Source: Streptomyces sp. NBC_01296
GTDB taxonomy: Bacteria > Actinomycetota > Actinomycetes > Streptomycetales > Streptomycetaceae
Length of the DNA: 64,000 bases
Direction: 5' to 3'
Assembly (NCBI RefSeq): GCF_035984415.1
Contig: NZ_CP130720.1
Span: 3,348,001-3,412,000 of the forward strand
The notes beneath the pieces are model-generated. The model worked only from the letters and a program-made list of their open reading frames with translations, was not told where the DNA came from and did not search any database. Of the stretch, positions 51,080-60,238 are shown piece by piece (the stretch's first letter is position 1; every line of letters begins with the position of its first letter). Position numbers and translations under genes: made by a program.

Positions 51080-51832
51080 TCACCGGACCGGCAGGTGGTA
51101 CGACAGGCGGTAGCGGTCCGCCGGGACCACCACGTCGGCGGTCTCGACCGCAAGTCCGGACGCGAAGTACGTACGGCCGATCACCAGGACCACATGGCCC
51201 GGGACCCCGCCCAGCAGCATGATCTCCTCGGCCAGGCCGGGCCGCGCCCCGACCTCCTCCACCACGTTGTCCACGACGACGTCGATCGCGGCCATCCGGT
51301 CGACGACCCCCGAGCCCCCGAGCGGCCCCTCCTCCGGCAGCATCACCGGGGTCCGGCCGGTGACCGCGAGCGGCTCCCAGGAGGTCGACAGCATCATCGC
51401 CTCCCCGGCGTCGCGGAACACGTACCGCGTCCTCATGACCCGCGCGCCGGGCTCGATGCCGAGCCGCTTGGCGATCTCCGCCGGTGCGGCCGCCTGCTCG
51501 CTGCCGGACTCCCACGTGCCCCGGGCGCCCGCCTCGGCCTGCTCCTGCCGGAACGGCGTCGACGTCCCGCCCGTGCGGTATCCCGAGCGGGCGACCCGTC
51601 TCGGCACGGGCTGCTCGCGCACGTACGTACCCGACCCGGACCGGCCCTCGACCAGCCCCTCCGCCATGAGGACCTTGCGCGCCTCCAGCGCCACGGTGTC
51701 GGAGACTCCGTACTCCTCGCGGATCCGGGCCTGCGAGGGGAGCCGGGCGTGCGGGGGCAGGGACCCATCGACGATCTTCCGTCGCAGATCCCCGGCGACG
51801 CGCAGATAGGCCGGCTGCTCACCGAAAGTCAC
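51080..51832 (-). CDS. GntR-family regulator with UTRA effector domain (HutC type)
   Basis: This 250-residue regulator has an N-terminal winged helix (YLRVAGDLRRKIVDGSLPPH then ARLPSQARIREEYGVSDTVA) and a C-terminal UTRA domain from about residue 95, which binds small ligands. The GTG start at 51832 is preceded by GGGAG. It is on the same strand as the NCS1 permease and about 120 bases before it. Similar HutC-type regulators control nucleobase or amino-sugar uptake, so control of the permease is plausible. An inverted repeat at 51872-51884, 40-52 bases before its own start, is a candidate autoregulatory site. Confidence 0.88.
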   Translation of the reverse strand: MTFGEQPAYLRVAGDLRRKIVDGSLPPHARLPSQARIREEYGVSDTVALEARKVLMAEGLVEGRSGSGTYVREQPVPRRVARSGYRTGGTSTPFRQEQAEAGARGTWESGSEQAAAPAEIAKRLGIEPGARVMRTRYVFRDAGEAMMLSTSWEPLAVTGRTPVMLPEEGPLGGSGVVDRMAAIDVVVDNVVEEVGARPGLAEEIMLLGGVPGHVVLVIGRTYFASGLAVETADVVVPADRYRLSYHLPVR

Positions 51833-51871
51833 TGGCCACTCCCATCAGGTTGACAGACAGCTACACCCTGG

Positions 51872-51884
51872 CAACCTACGGTTG
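51872..51884. promoter_or_regulatory. Candidate GntR operator
   Basis: CAACC-TAC-GGTTG is a perfect 5-base inverted repeat in the promoter of the GntR gene. It lies within the wider GGTTGTAGACC/GGTTGCCAGG context and next to TTGACA at 51850-51855 on the plus strand. Autoregulation by the GntR protein is a reasonable guess; the site is short and could be chance. Confidence 0.35.
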
Positions 51885-51982
51885 TAGACCGCAAGCAAGG
51901 GCCAGAGTTTCACCCGAAGTGATGAAGGCAGGTCACTGAAACCCGTTACCGCGCGTTACCTCACGCTATCCTCGACGGCTCC

Positions 51983-53131
51983 TCACACCGAGGCCGAAGA
52001 GGACCCGTCCGAACCGCCGTCCGCATCACCCTCCGAGTCGCCCTGCTGCCCCGCGCGCCAGTCCGGCACCCTCGTCGACAGCCCGTACGCCCCGCGCAGC
52101 GTCTTCTCCGTGTCCACGGACAGTGCCCCCGAGGCCGCGTCCCACGCGTCCTGGAACTCCGCCGGCTTCGTCGCCTTCGCCGCCCGCTGCCACGCCGCCC
52201 GCGCCGCCTCGACCTCCTTGAGCTGCGCCCGCGCCGGCCCGGCCAGCTCCGGCCGGGCCTCCACCCCGTCCAGCAGTCCCGCCTCCGCGGCCAGCGCCCG
52301 GTCGACCTCGCGGGCCCACTCCCGGTACTGCGGCAGCGCCTCGTCGAGCTCCTCCTCCGGCCCGCCCCCCAGCGCCAGATCGGCCTCGTTCATCACGCGC
52401 AGGAAGGCCACCTGCTCCGGCTTCAGCGTCCCGGCGTCCTTGCGCAGGCTGCCGCGGTGCTCCCGCTCCGCCGTGCCGATGACGCAGAGCAGCCGCCGGT
52501 CGCCGCCGCTCCACGCTTGGCGCGAGGGCGCGAAGTAGAACATCTCCGCGTACGGGGGCAGCGCCCACGAGTCCATCGCGTACGCGTCCTGCGCCTTCCA
52601 GCACACGTCCGTGGCGGTCTTCCTCAGCTCGGGCCCGCCCGGGAACACCGTGTCGTCGAACCGGGTCGAGGAGGTGACCTCACCCTCGTGCACCTCGGTG
52701 CACGCGATCCGGTAGATGAGAGGGCTCTCGTCGAGCAGGTCCCCGCGGGGGACGTTGAAGCAGTCGCCCGCGCGCATGTCGTCCGTGGCGGTCAACTCGC
52801 CCTCGACGCCCTCGAACTGCTGGAGCGTGTCCAGCCGGTCGAACAGCCGCTCTGCCACCCGGTCCGCGGCGAACCCTGCGGCGGCGGTCATCACGAGCGA
52901 CACCACAAGACCCGTGATCGCGAGCGCCCTGCCCCGCTCCCCCTTGCGCGCGATCTGGACGAGCGCCACGATCCCGAAGACGACCCCGAGCGGCGGCAGG
53001 CACAACAGCCCGACCAGCAGCGACGCGAGTGCGAAACCGTTGAGAGCGGGCTCCCGGTACGCCTGCTGCGGGGGCGGAGCGGGCCAGTGGGGCGGGGGCG
53101 GGGTGCTCACGGTGCGGGGGTGCTCCATCAC
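51983..53131 (-). CDS. DUF4190/septum-formation-like membrane protein
   Basis: This is a 382-residue protein. A Pro-rich cytoplasmic N-terminus (residues 1-28) is followed by two close membrane spans of the DUF4190 type (NGFALASLLVGLLCLPPLGV and ALAITGLVVSLVMTAAAG). An extracytoplasmic region resembles the septum-formation family (MRAGDCFNVPRGD, ACTEVHEGEV, with four cysteines that could form two disulfides). The C-terminus is an acidic helical region ending in a Ser/Asp-rich tail. The start is GTG at 53131 or ATG at 53128. The function is unknown. Confidence 0.7.
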   Translation of the reverse strand: MMEHPRTVSTPPPPHWPAPPPQQAYREPALNGFALASLLVGLLCLPPLGVVFGIVALVQIARKGERGRALAITGLVVSLVMTAAAGFAADRVAERLFDRLDTLQQFEGVEGELTATDDMRAGDCFNVPRGDLLDESPLIYRIACTEVHEGEVTSSTRFDDTVFPGGPELRKTATDVCWKAQDAYAMDSWALPPYAEMFYFAPSRQAWSGGDRRLLCVIGTAEREHRGSLRKDAGTLKPEQVAFLRVMNEADLALGGGPEEELDEALPQYREWAREVDRALAAEAGLLDGVEARPELAGPARAQLKEVEAARAAWQRAAKATKPAEFQDAWDAASGALSVDTEKTLRGAYGLSTRVPDWRAGQQGDSEGDADGGSDGSSSASV

Positions 53132-53165
53132 GGGGGGCGCGAACGAATGCGCGAAATAGTACGCA

Positions 53166-53197
53166 GCGGGGGCGACCGCCGTGACGGTCGCCCCCGC
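53166..53197 (-). terminator. Hairpin terminator of the subtilase gene
   Basis: Perfect 13-base arms GCGGGGGCGACCG (53166-53178) and CGGTCGCCCCCGC (53185-53197) surround a 6-base loop, 39 bases past the subtilase stop and upstream of the DUF4190 gene on the same strand. Confidence 0.7.
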
Positions 53198-53236
53198 AGT
53201 TCACCGCGGCCTCGTGCCGCGTTCACTCCCGGTGGA

Positions 53237-54820
53237 TCAGAACTGGAGCGCCCAGGAGTCGATCTTGCCGGTGTCGACGTTGGCGTTGTCGTTGACGCGG
53301 AGCTTCCACACACCGTTGGCGACCTCCGAAGAGGCGTTGACGGTGAAGGTCTTGATGATGTTGTCCGCGCTGCCGCCGCTGCGGTTGTGCAGGGTGTAGA
53401 CCGAGCCGTCGGGGGCGACCAGGTCGACCTTCAGGTCACCGGTGTACGTGTGCTTGATGTCGACCGAAACGCTCAGCGCCGCCGGGGCGTTGCCGGAGAC
53501 GCCGCTGACGGTGAGCGGCGATTCGACGGTGGCGTTGTCGTTGATCGCGTAGTCCGCGGTGTTCTCGAAGCGGGTGCCCGGGTTCGGCGGGGTGGTGGTG
53601 CCGCCCACGTAGAGCAGGCGGTTCGGGGAGCCGGTGCCGGGACCGGTCACCACGTTCGGGGTGGCCGCGGCGACCAGGCCGTCGCGGACCTGCGCGGGCG
53701 TGCTGCCCGGGTTCTGCGAGAGGTACAGGGCGGCCGCGCCCACGACGTGCGGCGTGGCCATCGAGGTGCCCGAGATGGTGTTGGTGGCGGTGTCGCCGGT
53801 GCCCCACGAGGAGGTGATGGAGGAGCCCGGGGCGAAGACGTCCAGGATCGAGCCGTAGTTGGAGTAGCTGGCCTTGGCGTCGGTGCTGGTGGTGGCGCCG
53901 ACCGTGATGGCCTCGGCGACGCGCGCCGGGGACTTGCTGCTCGCGTCCGTGGACTCGTTGCCCGCGGCGACGCCGTACGTGATGCCGGAGGCTATGGAGT
54001 TGCGTACGGCGGTGTCGAGCGCGGAGTCGGCGCCGCCGCCGAGCGACATGTTCGCCACGGCCGGCTTGACGGCGTGCTGGGTGACCCAGTCGATTCCGGC
54101 GACGACCTGCTCCGTCGTACCGGAGCCGTTGTTGTCGAGGACGCGGACGCCGACGATCTTGGCCTTCTTGGCCACGCCGTACGAGGAGCCCGCGACCGTG
54201 CCGGCGACGTGCGTGCCGTGGCCGTGGCCGTCCTGGGCAGTGTTGTCGTTGTCGATGGCGTCGTAGCCGTAGGAGGCGCGGCCGCCGAACTCGCCGTGGG
54301 TGATGCGGACGCCGGTGTCGATGATGTACGCGGTGACGCCCTCGCCGGCCTTGTCCGGGTAGGTGTAGCTGTTGTCGAGCGGGAGCGGGTGCTGGTCGAT
54401 GCGGTCCAGGCCCCAGGAGGGCGGGCTGGGCTGGGTGCCCTGGGCGTCGTCGACGGTGAACGTCCGGTTCTGCACGACGGACTTGACCGCCGGGTCGGCG
54501 GCGAGCTTCTTCGCCTGCGCCTCGGAGACCTTGACGGAGTAGCCGTTGAGGGCGGCGCTGTAGGTCCTGCCGATCGTCGCGCCGTGGCGCCGGGCGACGG
54601 CCTTGCCGCTGTCGGCGGTGGAACGGGCGGCCGAGTCCTTCAGGGTCACGATGTAGCTGCCGGCGACCGAGCCGGGGGCACCGGCGTTCTCGATGACGCC
54701 CTGGGGGCCGTTGTCGGCCGCGGAGGCGGGTAACGCGGCGGCCGCGCCGAGCGCGAGGGCCACGACGGCGGTCGCGCTGATGCCGGCGAGCTTCCGGCGG
54801 GTGTGACGCATCACGGACAT
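53237..54820 (-). CDS. Secreted subtilisin-like serine protease with propeptide and P-domain
   Basis: This is a 527-residue S8 protease. The signal peptide is residues 1-42 (KLAGISATAVVALALGAAAA). An inhibitor_I9 propeptide follows at about 55-125 (SYIVTLKDSAARS to VVQNRTFTVDD). The S8 domain has catalytic Asp in YIIDTGVRITH, His in GHGHGTHVAGT and Ser in SGTSMATPHV. The oxyanion Asn is in AAGNESTD. The C-terminal proprotein-convertase P-domain spans about residues 420-527 (TGDLKVDLVAPDG, NGVWKLRVND). The ATG at 54820 has GGAGG nine bases upstream. It degrades or processes extracellular proteins. The gene is divergent from a threonine-synthase-like gene. Confidence 0.93.
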   Translation of the reverse strand: MSVMRHTRRKLAGISATAVVALALGAAAALPASAADNGPQGVIENAGAPGSVAGSYIVTLKDSAARSTADSGKAVARRHGATIGRTYSAALNGYSVKVSEAQAKKLAADPAVKSVVQNRTFTVDDAQGTQPSPPSWGLDRIDQHPLPLDNSYTYPDKAGEGVTAYIIDTGVRITHGEFGGRASYGYDAIDNDNTAQDGHGHGTHVAGTVAGSSYGVAKKAKIVGVRVLDNNGSGTTEQVVAGIDWVTQHAVKPAVANMSLGGGADSALDTAVRNSIASGITYGVAAGNESTDASSKSPARVAEAITVGATTSTDAKASYSNYGSILDVFAPGSSITSSWGTGDTATNTISGTSMATPHVVGAAALYLSQNPGSTPAQVRDGLVAAATPNVVTGPGTGSPNRLLYVGGTTTPPNPGTRFENTADYAINDNATVESPLTVSGVSGNAPAALSVSVDIKHTYTGDLKVDLVAPDGSVYTLHNRSGGSADNIIKTFTVNASSEVANGVWKLRVNDNANVDTGKIDSWALQF

Positions 54821-55017
54821 GCGAGGGGTCCTCCTCATAGGTGGTGCATTGCGGGGGGTGAGGCGGCAGAAAGACATGGGCATGACAACCCGTTCGGGGT
54901 CTGCCGGGCTGCCGCCTCCAAAAGGTTGACCCACGCGTTCGCCCCACCACAAGAGGACGGCGAACGCGTAACATCCGTGCCATACAACGGCCATGAATGA
55001 GCAAAGGCGCTCTGCAC

Positions 55018-56127
55018 ATGACGCACGCACTGCCCGGCTACGTCTGCCCGGAAGACGCCACGCGCGCGGATGCCCGGACGGCGCCCTGGTGCTGCCCGCT
55101 CTGCGGTGGACCGTGGGATCTCGACTTCGCACCGGATCCGGCCAGTCCGCTCGAACCGGCCGCCGGACCCAACTCGCTCTGGCGGTTCGGGTCCGTGCTG
55201 CCGCTGCCGGGGGCGTTCTCCGTGACGCTGTCGGAGGGGAACACCCCGCTGGTCCCGCTCGGGGAGCGGATTCACGCCAAGCTCGACTTCCTGATGCCGA
55301 CGCTGTCGTTCAAGGACCGCGGCGCGGTGATGCTCGCCGAGCTGGCCCGGCGGCTGGCACCGGAGCGGGTGGTCGCGGACAGCAGCGGGAACGCGGGGAC
55401 GGCCGTGGCCGCGTACTGCGCGCGGGCCGGGCTGAAGTGTGAAGTTTTCGTGCCCGAGGGCACCTCGGAGAAGAAGACGGAGCAGATGCGGGCGCACGGG
55501 GCGGCGGTCCGCTTCGTACCGGGCGGCCGGGAGGCGACGGCGGTGGCGGCCCGGGAGGCGGCCGACCTCCCGGGGGTCTTCTACGCGAGCCACGTCTTCA
55601 ACCCGTACTTCCTGCACGGCACCAAGACGTACGCGTACGAGGTGTGGGAGGAGCTCGGCGGCCGGCTCCCCGAGACCCTCGTCGTCCCCGTCGGCAACGG
55701 CACCCTGCTGCTGGGGGTGGCGCTGGCGGTCGAGGAGCTGGCGCGGCGCGGGGTGAAGCCGCCGGCGCTGATCGCGGTGCAGGCGGAGGCGGTGTCCCCG
55801 CTGGCCACCGCCTTCGCGGCGGGTGCGGAGGACGCCGACCCGGTGGAGCAGCGGCCCACCCTGGCCGAGGGCATCGCGATCCCGGCCCCGCCGCGGGCCC
55901 GCCAGATCCTGGCCGCGGTCCGCAAGTCCGGCGGCACCTTCCTGACGGTCCCGGAGCCGGCCCTGCGCGCGGCCCGGCGGGACCTGGCGCGGCGCGGGCT
56001 CTTCGTGGAGCCGACGGCGGCGGCCTGCTGGGCGGCGGTGGGCCCGCTCGCCCCCACCGACCCCCTCCAGGGCCGCACGACGGTCCTCCCGCTGTGCGGA
56101 GCAGGCGTCAACTTGACCCGGCCGTAA
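55018..56127 (+). CDS. Threonine-synthase-like PLP enzyme
   Basis: This is a 369-residue fold-type II PLP enzyme. The N-terminal YVCPEDATRADA and WCCPLCGGPWD look like a zinc-ribbon lead-in. The Schiff-base lysine is in TLSFKDRGAVM, the phosphate loop is SSGNAGTAVAAYC, and VPVGNGTLLLGVAL and LPLCGAGVNL complete the fold. This is the threonine synthase group, but streptomycetes normally have their main thrC elsewhere with hom and thrB, so this one may act on another substrate. ATG 55018 is chosen with AAAGG upstream; ATG 54997 is an alternative. It is divergent from the subtilase. Confidence 0.8.
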   Translation: MTHALPGYVCPEDATRADARTAPWCCPLCGGPWDLDFAPDPASPLEPAAGPNSLWRFGSVLPLPGAFSVTLSEGNTPLVPLGERIHAKLDFLMPTLSFKDRGAVMLAELARRLAPERVVADSSGNAGTAVAAYCARAGLKCEVFVPEGTSEKKTEQMRAHGAAVRFVPGGREATAVAAREAADLPGVFYASHVFNPYFLHGTKTYAYEVWEELGGRLPETLVVPVGNGTLLLGVALAVEELARRGVKPPALIAVQAEAVSPLATAFAAGAEDADPVEQRPTLAEGIAIPAPPRARQILAAVRKSGGTFLTVPEPALRAARRDLARRGLFVEPTAAACWAAVGPLAPTDPLQGRTTVLPLCGAGVNLTRP

Positions 56128-56237
56128 ACGACCGGGCTTGGAGGTAGAGCCCGACTGGCTGCCGGGTTGTCTCCTCCGTCCAGACCACCTATGAGGTGGC
56201 CGGGACGCGTGACTCACGCCCCGCGGTCCACGCAGCT

Positions 56238-56295
56238 GAAATCCAGCCCCGCCAGCGTTTGAGGCGCGGGGGCTCCGGGGGCAGCGTCCCCGGGA
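56238..56295. repeat. Streptomyces-type intergenic GC palindromic repeat
   Basis: The stretch has two nested hairpin units: CCCCGC (56247-56252) with GCGGGG near 56266-56271, then CCGGGGG with TCCCCGG near 56275-56293. The core GCCAGCGTTTGAGGCGCGG matches a repeated extragenic element that I recall as abundant in Streptomyces genomes. It lies in the 242-base gap between the threonine-synthase-like and PEP-mutase-like genes, which shows nothing else clear. It may act as a terminator. Confidence 0.6.
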
Positions 56296-56369
56296 ACAAC
56301 GCCGCACCCGCCCCCTACGTGTCGGAAAATTGCCAGCCGCGGACCGGGATGGTCTGCTGAACTGGGCCC

Positions 56370-57179
56370 ATGACCACCACCGTTGATCTCGCCCGCCGCT
56401 TCGCCGCCCTCCACACCCCCACTGCGCCGCTGGCCTTGGCCAATGCCTGGGACGTCGTCAGCGCCCGCCTCGTCGAGGCTGCCGGCGCCCCCGCCGTCGC
56501 CACCACCAGCGCCGGTGTCGCCTGGTCCCTCGGCGCGCCCGACGGGGACGCCCTGACCCGCGACCGCGCCCTCGACCTCGTCGCCCGCGTGGCCGCGGCC
56601 GTCTCCGTCCCGGTGACCGCCGACATCGAGGGCGGCTTCGGCGCCGACCCCGCAGGGGTCGGCGAGACGGTCGCCGGGGTGCTCGCCGCCGGCGCGGTCG
56701 GCATCAACATCGAGGACGGCACCCGGGCCGCCGCCGACCACGCGGAGCGGGTGGCGGCGGCCCGGGCCGCCGCCGACACCGCCGGGGTCCCGCTGTACAT
56801 CAACGCCCGCATCGACACGTTCCTCTTCGGCCTCGGCGAGGAGGCGGACCGCCTCGACGAGACCCTCGCCCGCGCCGCCGCCTACCTCCGCGCGGGCGCC
56901 ACCGGCATCTTCGTCCCCGGCGTCACCGACCCGGCCACCGTCACCGAGCTGGCCAAGGGCATCGACGCGCCGCTCAACATCCTCGTCGGCCCCGGCGCCC
57001 CGTCCGTCGCCGAGCTCGGCGCCCTCGGCGTCGCCCGCGTCAGCCTCGGCTCCTGGGTCGCGTCGGCCGCGTACGACGTGGTCCGCCGCGCCGCCGAGGA
57101 GCTGGTCGCGGGTGGCACGTACACCGCGCTCGACGCCTCCCTCCCGTACGGCGAGCTGAACGCCCTGCTCAAGGACTGA
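56370..57179 (+). CDS. Isocitrate lyase/PEP mutase family enzyme
   Basis: This 269-residue protein is of the ICL/PEP mutase superfamily. Motifs are NAWDVVSARLVEAAGAPAV, the acidic metal site VTADIEGGFGADP, and GINIEDGTR, then INARIDTFLFG. The catalytic KKC/NKT-type loops of isocitrate lyase and PEP mutase are not present, so it is more like the oxaloacetate decarboxylase/2,3-dimethylmalate lyase-type members that cleave C-C bonds of small keto acids. The ATG at 56370 follows a GGGCCC leader. It is a single gene. The substrate is unknown. Confidence 0.82.
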   Translation: MTTTVDLARRFAALHTPTAPLALANAWDVVSARLVEAAGAPAVATTSAGVAWSLGAPDGDALTRDRALDLVARVAAAVSVPVTADIEGGFGADPAGVGETVAGVLAAGAVGINIEDGTRAAADHAERVAAARAAADTAGVPLYINARIDTFLFGLGEEADRLDETLARAAAYLRAGATGIFVPGVTDPATVTELAKGIDAPLNILVGPGAPSVAELGALGVARVSLGSWVASAAYDVVRRAAEELVAGGTYTALDASLPYGELNALLKD

Positions 57180-57222
57180 GACCCGGGAAGCGTGTACGCG
57201 CCAACGACCCTAGGATCCCGTC

Positions 57223-58158
57223 ATGCGCACCTCGGAGACTGCTGAGAGCAAGCCGCCGGAATCCACCGCCCGCAGGGTCACCGGCGCCGTCTGGACCGCG
57301 CTCGCCCTCGTCTACGTCCTGTGGGGCTCCACCTACCTCGCCATCCGCGTGGTCGTCCGGACCATGCCGCCGTTCCTCTCCGCCGGTGCCCGCTTCATCG
57401 CGGCCGGCCTGCTGCTGCTCGGCCTCGTCGCCTGGCGGTACGGGCCGGCCGCGCTCCGGGCCACCCGCGCCCAGGTCGGTTCTGCGGTCATGGTCGGCCT
57501 GCTGCTGATCCTCGGCGGCAACGGCCTCGTCGTGCTCGCCGAGACCGAGGTGCCGTCCGGCCTGGCCGCACTGCTCATCGCGGCGGTGCCGATGTGGCTG
57601 GTGGTGCTGCGGACCGCCACCGGCGACCGGCCGCCGCTGCGCACCCTGGGCGGCGTACTGCTGGGCTTCGCCGGGCTCGCGGTGCTGACCCGTCCGGGCA
57701 TCGGCGGTGCGGTGCAGCTCTCCGGGGTGCTGCTCGTGCTGGTGGCGTCGGTGCTCTGGTCGCTGGGCTCCTTCTCCGCGTCGAAGCTGTCGCTGCCGGG
57801 CAACCCGTTCACGGGCAGCGCGTACCAGATGCTCGCGGGCGGGGCCGGCGGCATCGCCGTCGGCCTGCTGCGCGGCGAGCACCGGGGGCTGGACCCGGCC
57901 GGCTTCTCCACCGCCTCCTGGCTGGCGCTGGGCCACCTCGTCGTGTTCGGCTCGCTGGTCGCCTTCACGGCGTACGCGTGGCTGCTCCAGTCGGCGCCGC
58001 TGTCGCTGGTCGCCACGTACGCGTACGTCAACCCGGTCGTCGCCGTCGCGCTGGGTGCGCTGATCCTCGACGAGGCCCTGACCTGGCCGATCCTGGTCGG
58101 CGGTGCGGTCGTCGTCGCGGCGGTGTGCGTGATCGTCAGCACCGAGCGCAGACAGTAG
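57223..58158 (+). CDS. EamA/DMT-family transporter
   Basis: This is a 311-residue permease with ten hydrophobic segments in two EamA repeats, starting WTALALVYVLWGSTYLAIRV with the conserved WGSTYLA motif of the first repeat and WSLGSFSASK in the second. It is of the drug/metabolite exporter superfamily, and exports an unidentified metabolite or amino acid. It is a plus-strand gene following the PEP-mutase-like gene by 43 bases and may share its transcript. Confidence 0.88.
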   Translation: MRTSETAESKPPESTARRVTGAVWTALALVYVLWGSTYLAIRVVVRTMPPFLSAGARFIAAGLLLLGLVAWRYGPAALRATRAQVGSAVMVGLLLILGGNGLVVLAETEVPSGLAALLIAAVPMWLVVLRTATGDRPPLRTLGGVLLGFAGLAVLTRPGIGGAVQLSGVLLVLVASVLWSLGSFSASKLSLPGNPFTGSAYQMLAGGAGGIAVGLLRGEHRGLDPAGFSTASWLALGHLVVFGSLVAFTAYAWLLQSAPLSLVATYAYVNPVVAVALGALILDEALTWPILVGGAVVVAAVCVIVSTERRQ

Positions 58159-58177
58159 CGGGGGCCCGGGCCCGGGC

Positions 58178-58975
58178 TCAGTCCCGTGCGGCCTGCTCGT
58201 ACAGCGCCTTGGCCTTCTCGTCGAACAGGGCGGCCGTGGAGTCCACGTCCGTCTCCCCGCCGCTCAGCACCCCGATCAGCCGACCGGGACGGCCCGGACC
58301 GCCCCGGTCGGCGATCCAGGGGCTGCCGCTGGTGCCCGACCAGAAGCCCGCGCAGCCGATGTAGAGCATCGCGGGGTCCTCCTGGTCGTGGCGGGTCTGC
58401 GTGGTGCAGGAGATGGGCTTGTTCTGCGGGTTGCGGTCCGACTCCGGATAGCCGACGACCGTCACCTCGCGCTCGTACCCGGAGGTCCACTCGGGCTTCG
58501 GGGCCTCCTCAGCGCCGCCGACCGCCTGCTGCACGGTGCGGCCGTCCTCGTCCGGCTCGATGCTGAGGAAGGCGAAGTCGGCCGTGTCCTCGCCCCATCT
58601 GGTCCAGCGCTCGTCCACGTGGACCGCGCGGACCTTCCACACCCCGAGGGGCTGGCGGCCCACGCCCTCACCGGTGAAGGCGGGGGCGAAGGAGAGGTCG
58701 CCGATGGCGCGGCCGTCGGGGGCGACCGCTCCGGGCTCGCCCCCCTCGCCGGCCGGGGCCACGCAGTGCGCGGCGGTCGCGACGACCGTGCCCTTGGGGC
58801 TGTCGACGACGCTCGCCGTGCACCAGTGCTCCCCGTTCGCCATGAGCACGCCGACGCCGGGGAAGGCGTGCACCGCGTGCGCGTCCACGTCCGTCGCCTT
58901 GAGGAAGCCGACGGCCAGCACCGCCGCCACCCCGGCGGCGGCCGCCGCCGACGCACCCTTGACGACTACGTTCAT
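58178..58975 (-). CDS. Secreted/membrane-anchored trypsin-like serine protease
   Basis: This is a 265-residue S1-family protein. An N-terminal hydrophobic segment (AAAAAGVAAVLAVGFL) acts as signal or anchor. Catalytic His is in VVATAAHCVA, Asp in TADFAFLSIE, and Ser in FWSGTSGSPWI. Cys residues near the His and in PISCTTQT and YIGCAG suggest disulfides. The ATG at 58975 overlaps the stop of the upstream esterase gene (ATGA), so the two are translated together. It probably acts outside the membrane. The length is typical of a compact secreted protease. Confidence 0.82.
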   Translation of the reverse strand: MNVVVKGASAAAAAGVAAVLAVGFLKATDVDAHAVHAFPGVGVLMANGEHWCTASVVDSPKGTVVATAAHCVAPAGEGGEPGAVAPDGRAIGDLSFAPAFTGEGVGRQPLGVWKVRAVHVDERWTRWGEDTADFAFLSIEPDEDGRTVQQAVGGAEEAPKPEWTSGYEREVTVVGYPESDRNPQNKPISCTTQTRHDQEDPAMLYIGCAGFWSGTSGSPWIADRGGPGRPGRLIGVLSGGETDVDSTAALFDEKAKALYEQAARD

Positions 58976-60039
58976 CGCACGCCGGGGTCGGGGGTCGGTG
59001 CGAGCATGACCTTGCTGATCCACTCCAGAGCGCCCTCCCTCATACCGCGTACGTACGACTTTCCGTTGTGCTCACCATCCTGGATCACCTGGAGCTGAGT
59101 GTGCACGGGGCCCTTTCCGTACTCCTTCATGAACTTCTCGGCCTTCTCGCGCCCGGTCTCCTTGGTGCCGATCTGGAAGTTGATGTAGACGTCCGGACCA
59201 CCCTCCTTGATCAGCTTCTCGGCGAGCTTCTCGGGGTTGTTCTCGTCCATGGCCTGCGTGTTCCCCTTCCACAGCGGGGAGTCGGGGACGATGTCGACCC
59301 CGCTCGCGATGGCCGCCTTGAACCGGTCGGGGTACTTCAGGACGTGCTTGAAGGCACCGAATCCGCCCGCGGAGGAGCCCATGAAGGCCCACCCGTCCCG
59401 GGAGGTGAAGGTCCGGAAATTGGCCTTCGTGAAATCCGGGATGTCCTCGGCCATCCAGGTGCCCATCTTGGGCTCCCCGGGGATGTCCGAGGCGTCGAAG
59501 TGGTGCTTGGTGTCCGCATTGTGCACCGGCATGATCAGGATGAAGGGCAGGCTCGTACCGGCCTTCGCCCCGTCGCTGACGGCCTTCTCGAGGCCCAGGC
59601 CGGGGCCCGTACCCCAGTAGTTCGTGGGGTAGCCCCGGCCGCCGGGCAGGGAGATCAGAACCGGGAAGGCGCTCTTGGCGTATCTCGGCTCGTCGTACTG
59701 CTTCGGGACCCACACCCACACGTCACCGGTGAACCCCGATTTCGCGCCGGTCAGGGTCGTCCGGCCGATCTGCGTGCCGTCGGGCATCCGGTAGGTCCGG
59801 ACGAACTCGGACTTCGGCCCGGTCGGCATGCTCACCCCCGGCCGGATCACCTCGGCCGCGGCGGCCGACTCCTGCACCTTCCCGAAGGAGACCGGATCCC
59901 CTATGTCCGAGAAGAGCCCGTACTCGTACGCCGCGCCGCCGCCGGCGGCGAGCGTGAAGGCCAGCGCACCGCCGATCAGAAGCCTGCGCAGGCGCTTGGA
60001 GCGGCGACGGCCCGTGGTCAGCGGGCCTTCCTCGGTCAT
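58972..60039 (-). CDS. Membrane-anchored esterase/antigen-85-like hydrolase (copy 1)
   Basis: This is a protein of about 355 residues with a basic N-terminus and one signal-anchor helix (LLIGGALAFTLAAGGGAAYE). An alpha/beta-hydrolase of the esterase PF00756 type follows, with nucleophile elbow GWAFMGSSAGGFGA, aspartate region YPDRFKAAIASGVDIVPDSP and a terminal His region QDGEHNGKSYVRG. The ATG at 60039 is chosen by comparison with its paralogue; GTG at 60078 and an ATG at 60207 are in frame. It stands in an overlapping pair with the protease gene. It shares most of its length with the next gene (60239-61324), so this is a tandem duplication. Confidence 0.82.
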   Translation of the reverse strand: MTEEGPLTTGRRRSKRLRRLLIGGALAFTLAAGGGAAYEYGLFSDIGDPVSFGKVQESAAAAEVIRPGVSMPTGPKSEFVRTYRMPDGTQIGRTTLTGAKSGFTGDVWVWVPKQYDEPRYAKSAFPVLISLPGGRGYPTNYWGTGPGLGLEKAVSDGAKAGTSLPFILIMPVHNADTKHHFDASDIPGEPKMGTWMAEDIPDFTKANFRTFTSRDGWAFMGSSAGGFGAFKHVLKYPDRFKAAIASGVDIVPDSPLWKGNTQAMDENNPEKLAEKLIKEGGPDVYINFQIGTKETGREKAEKFMKEYGKGPVHTQLQVIQDGEHNGKSYVRGMREGALEWISKVMLAPTPDPGVR

Positions 60040-60238
60040 GAGGTCGCCGTCACCCTGAAGCTGGTCATGCTGCACGGATTTGTCCCGTTCCTTCTCCGGC
60101 GCTCCCGAAGAGCGCGGGTCGGACCGATCGGTCCCCCTTACACCCCTTACAGAGGTGTCAACGATCGGATGGGTTGCCTGGGACCGGCGGGACGTGGCCT
60201 GCGCCACCCCGATCCCGGGCTCCGTGCGTACGGCCGGG

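Noticed and set aside
55018..56127. Calling the PLP enzyme the housekeeping thrC
   Set aside because: It lacks hom and thrB neighbours and streptomycetes usually carry thrC elsewhere, so only a threonine-synthase-like call is supported.
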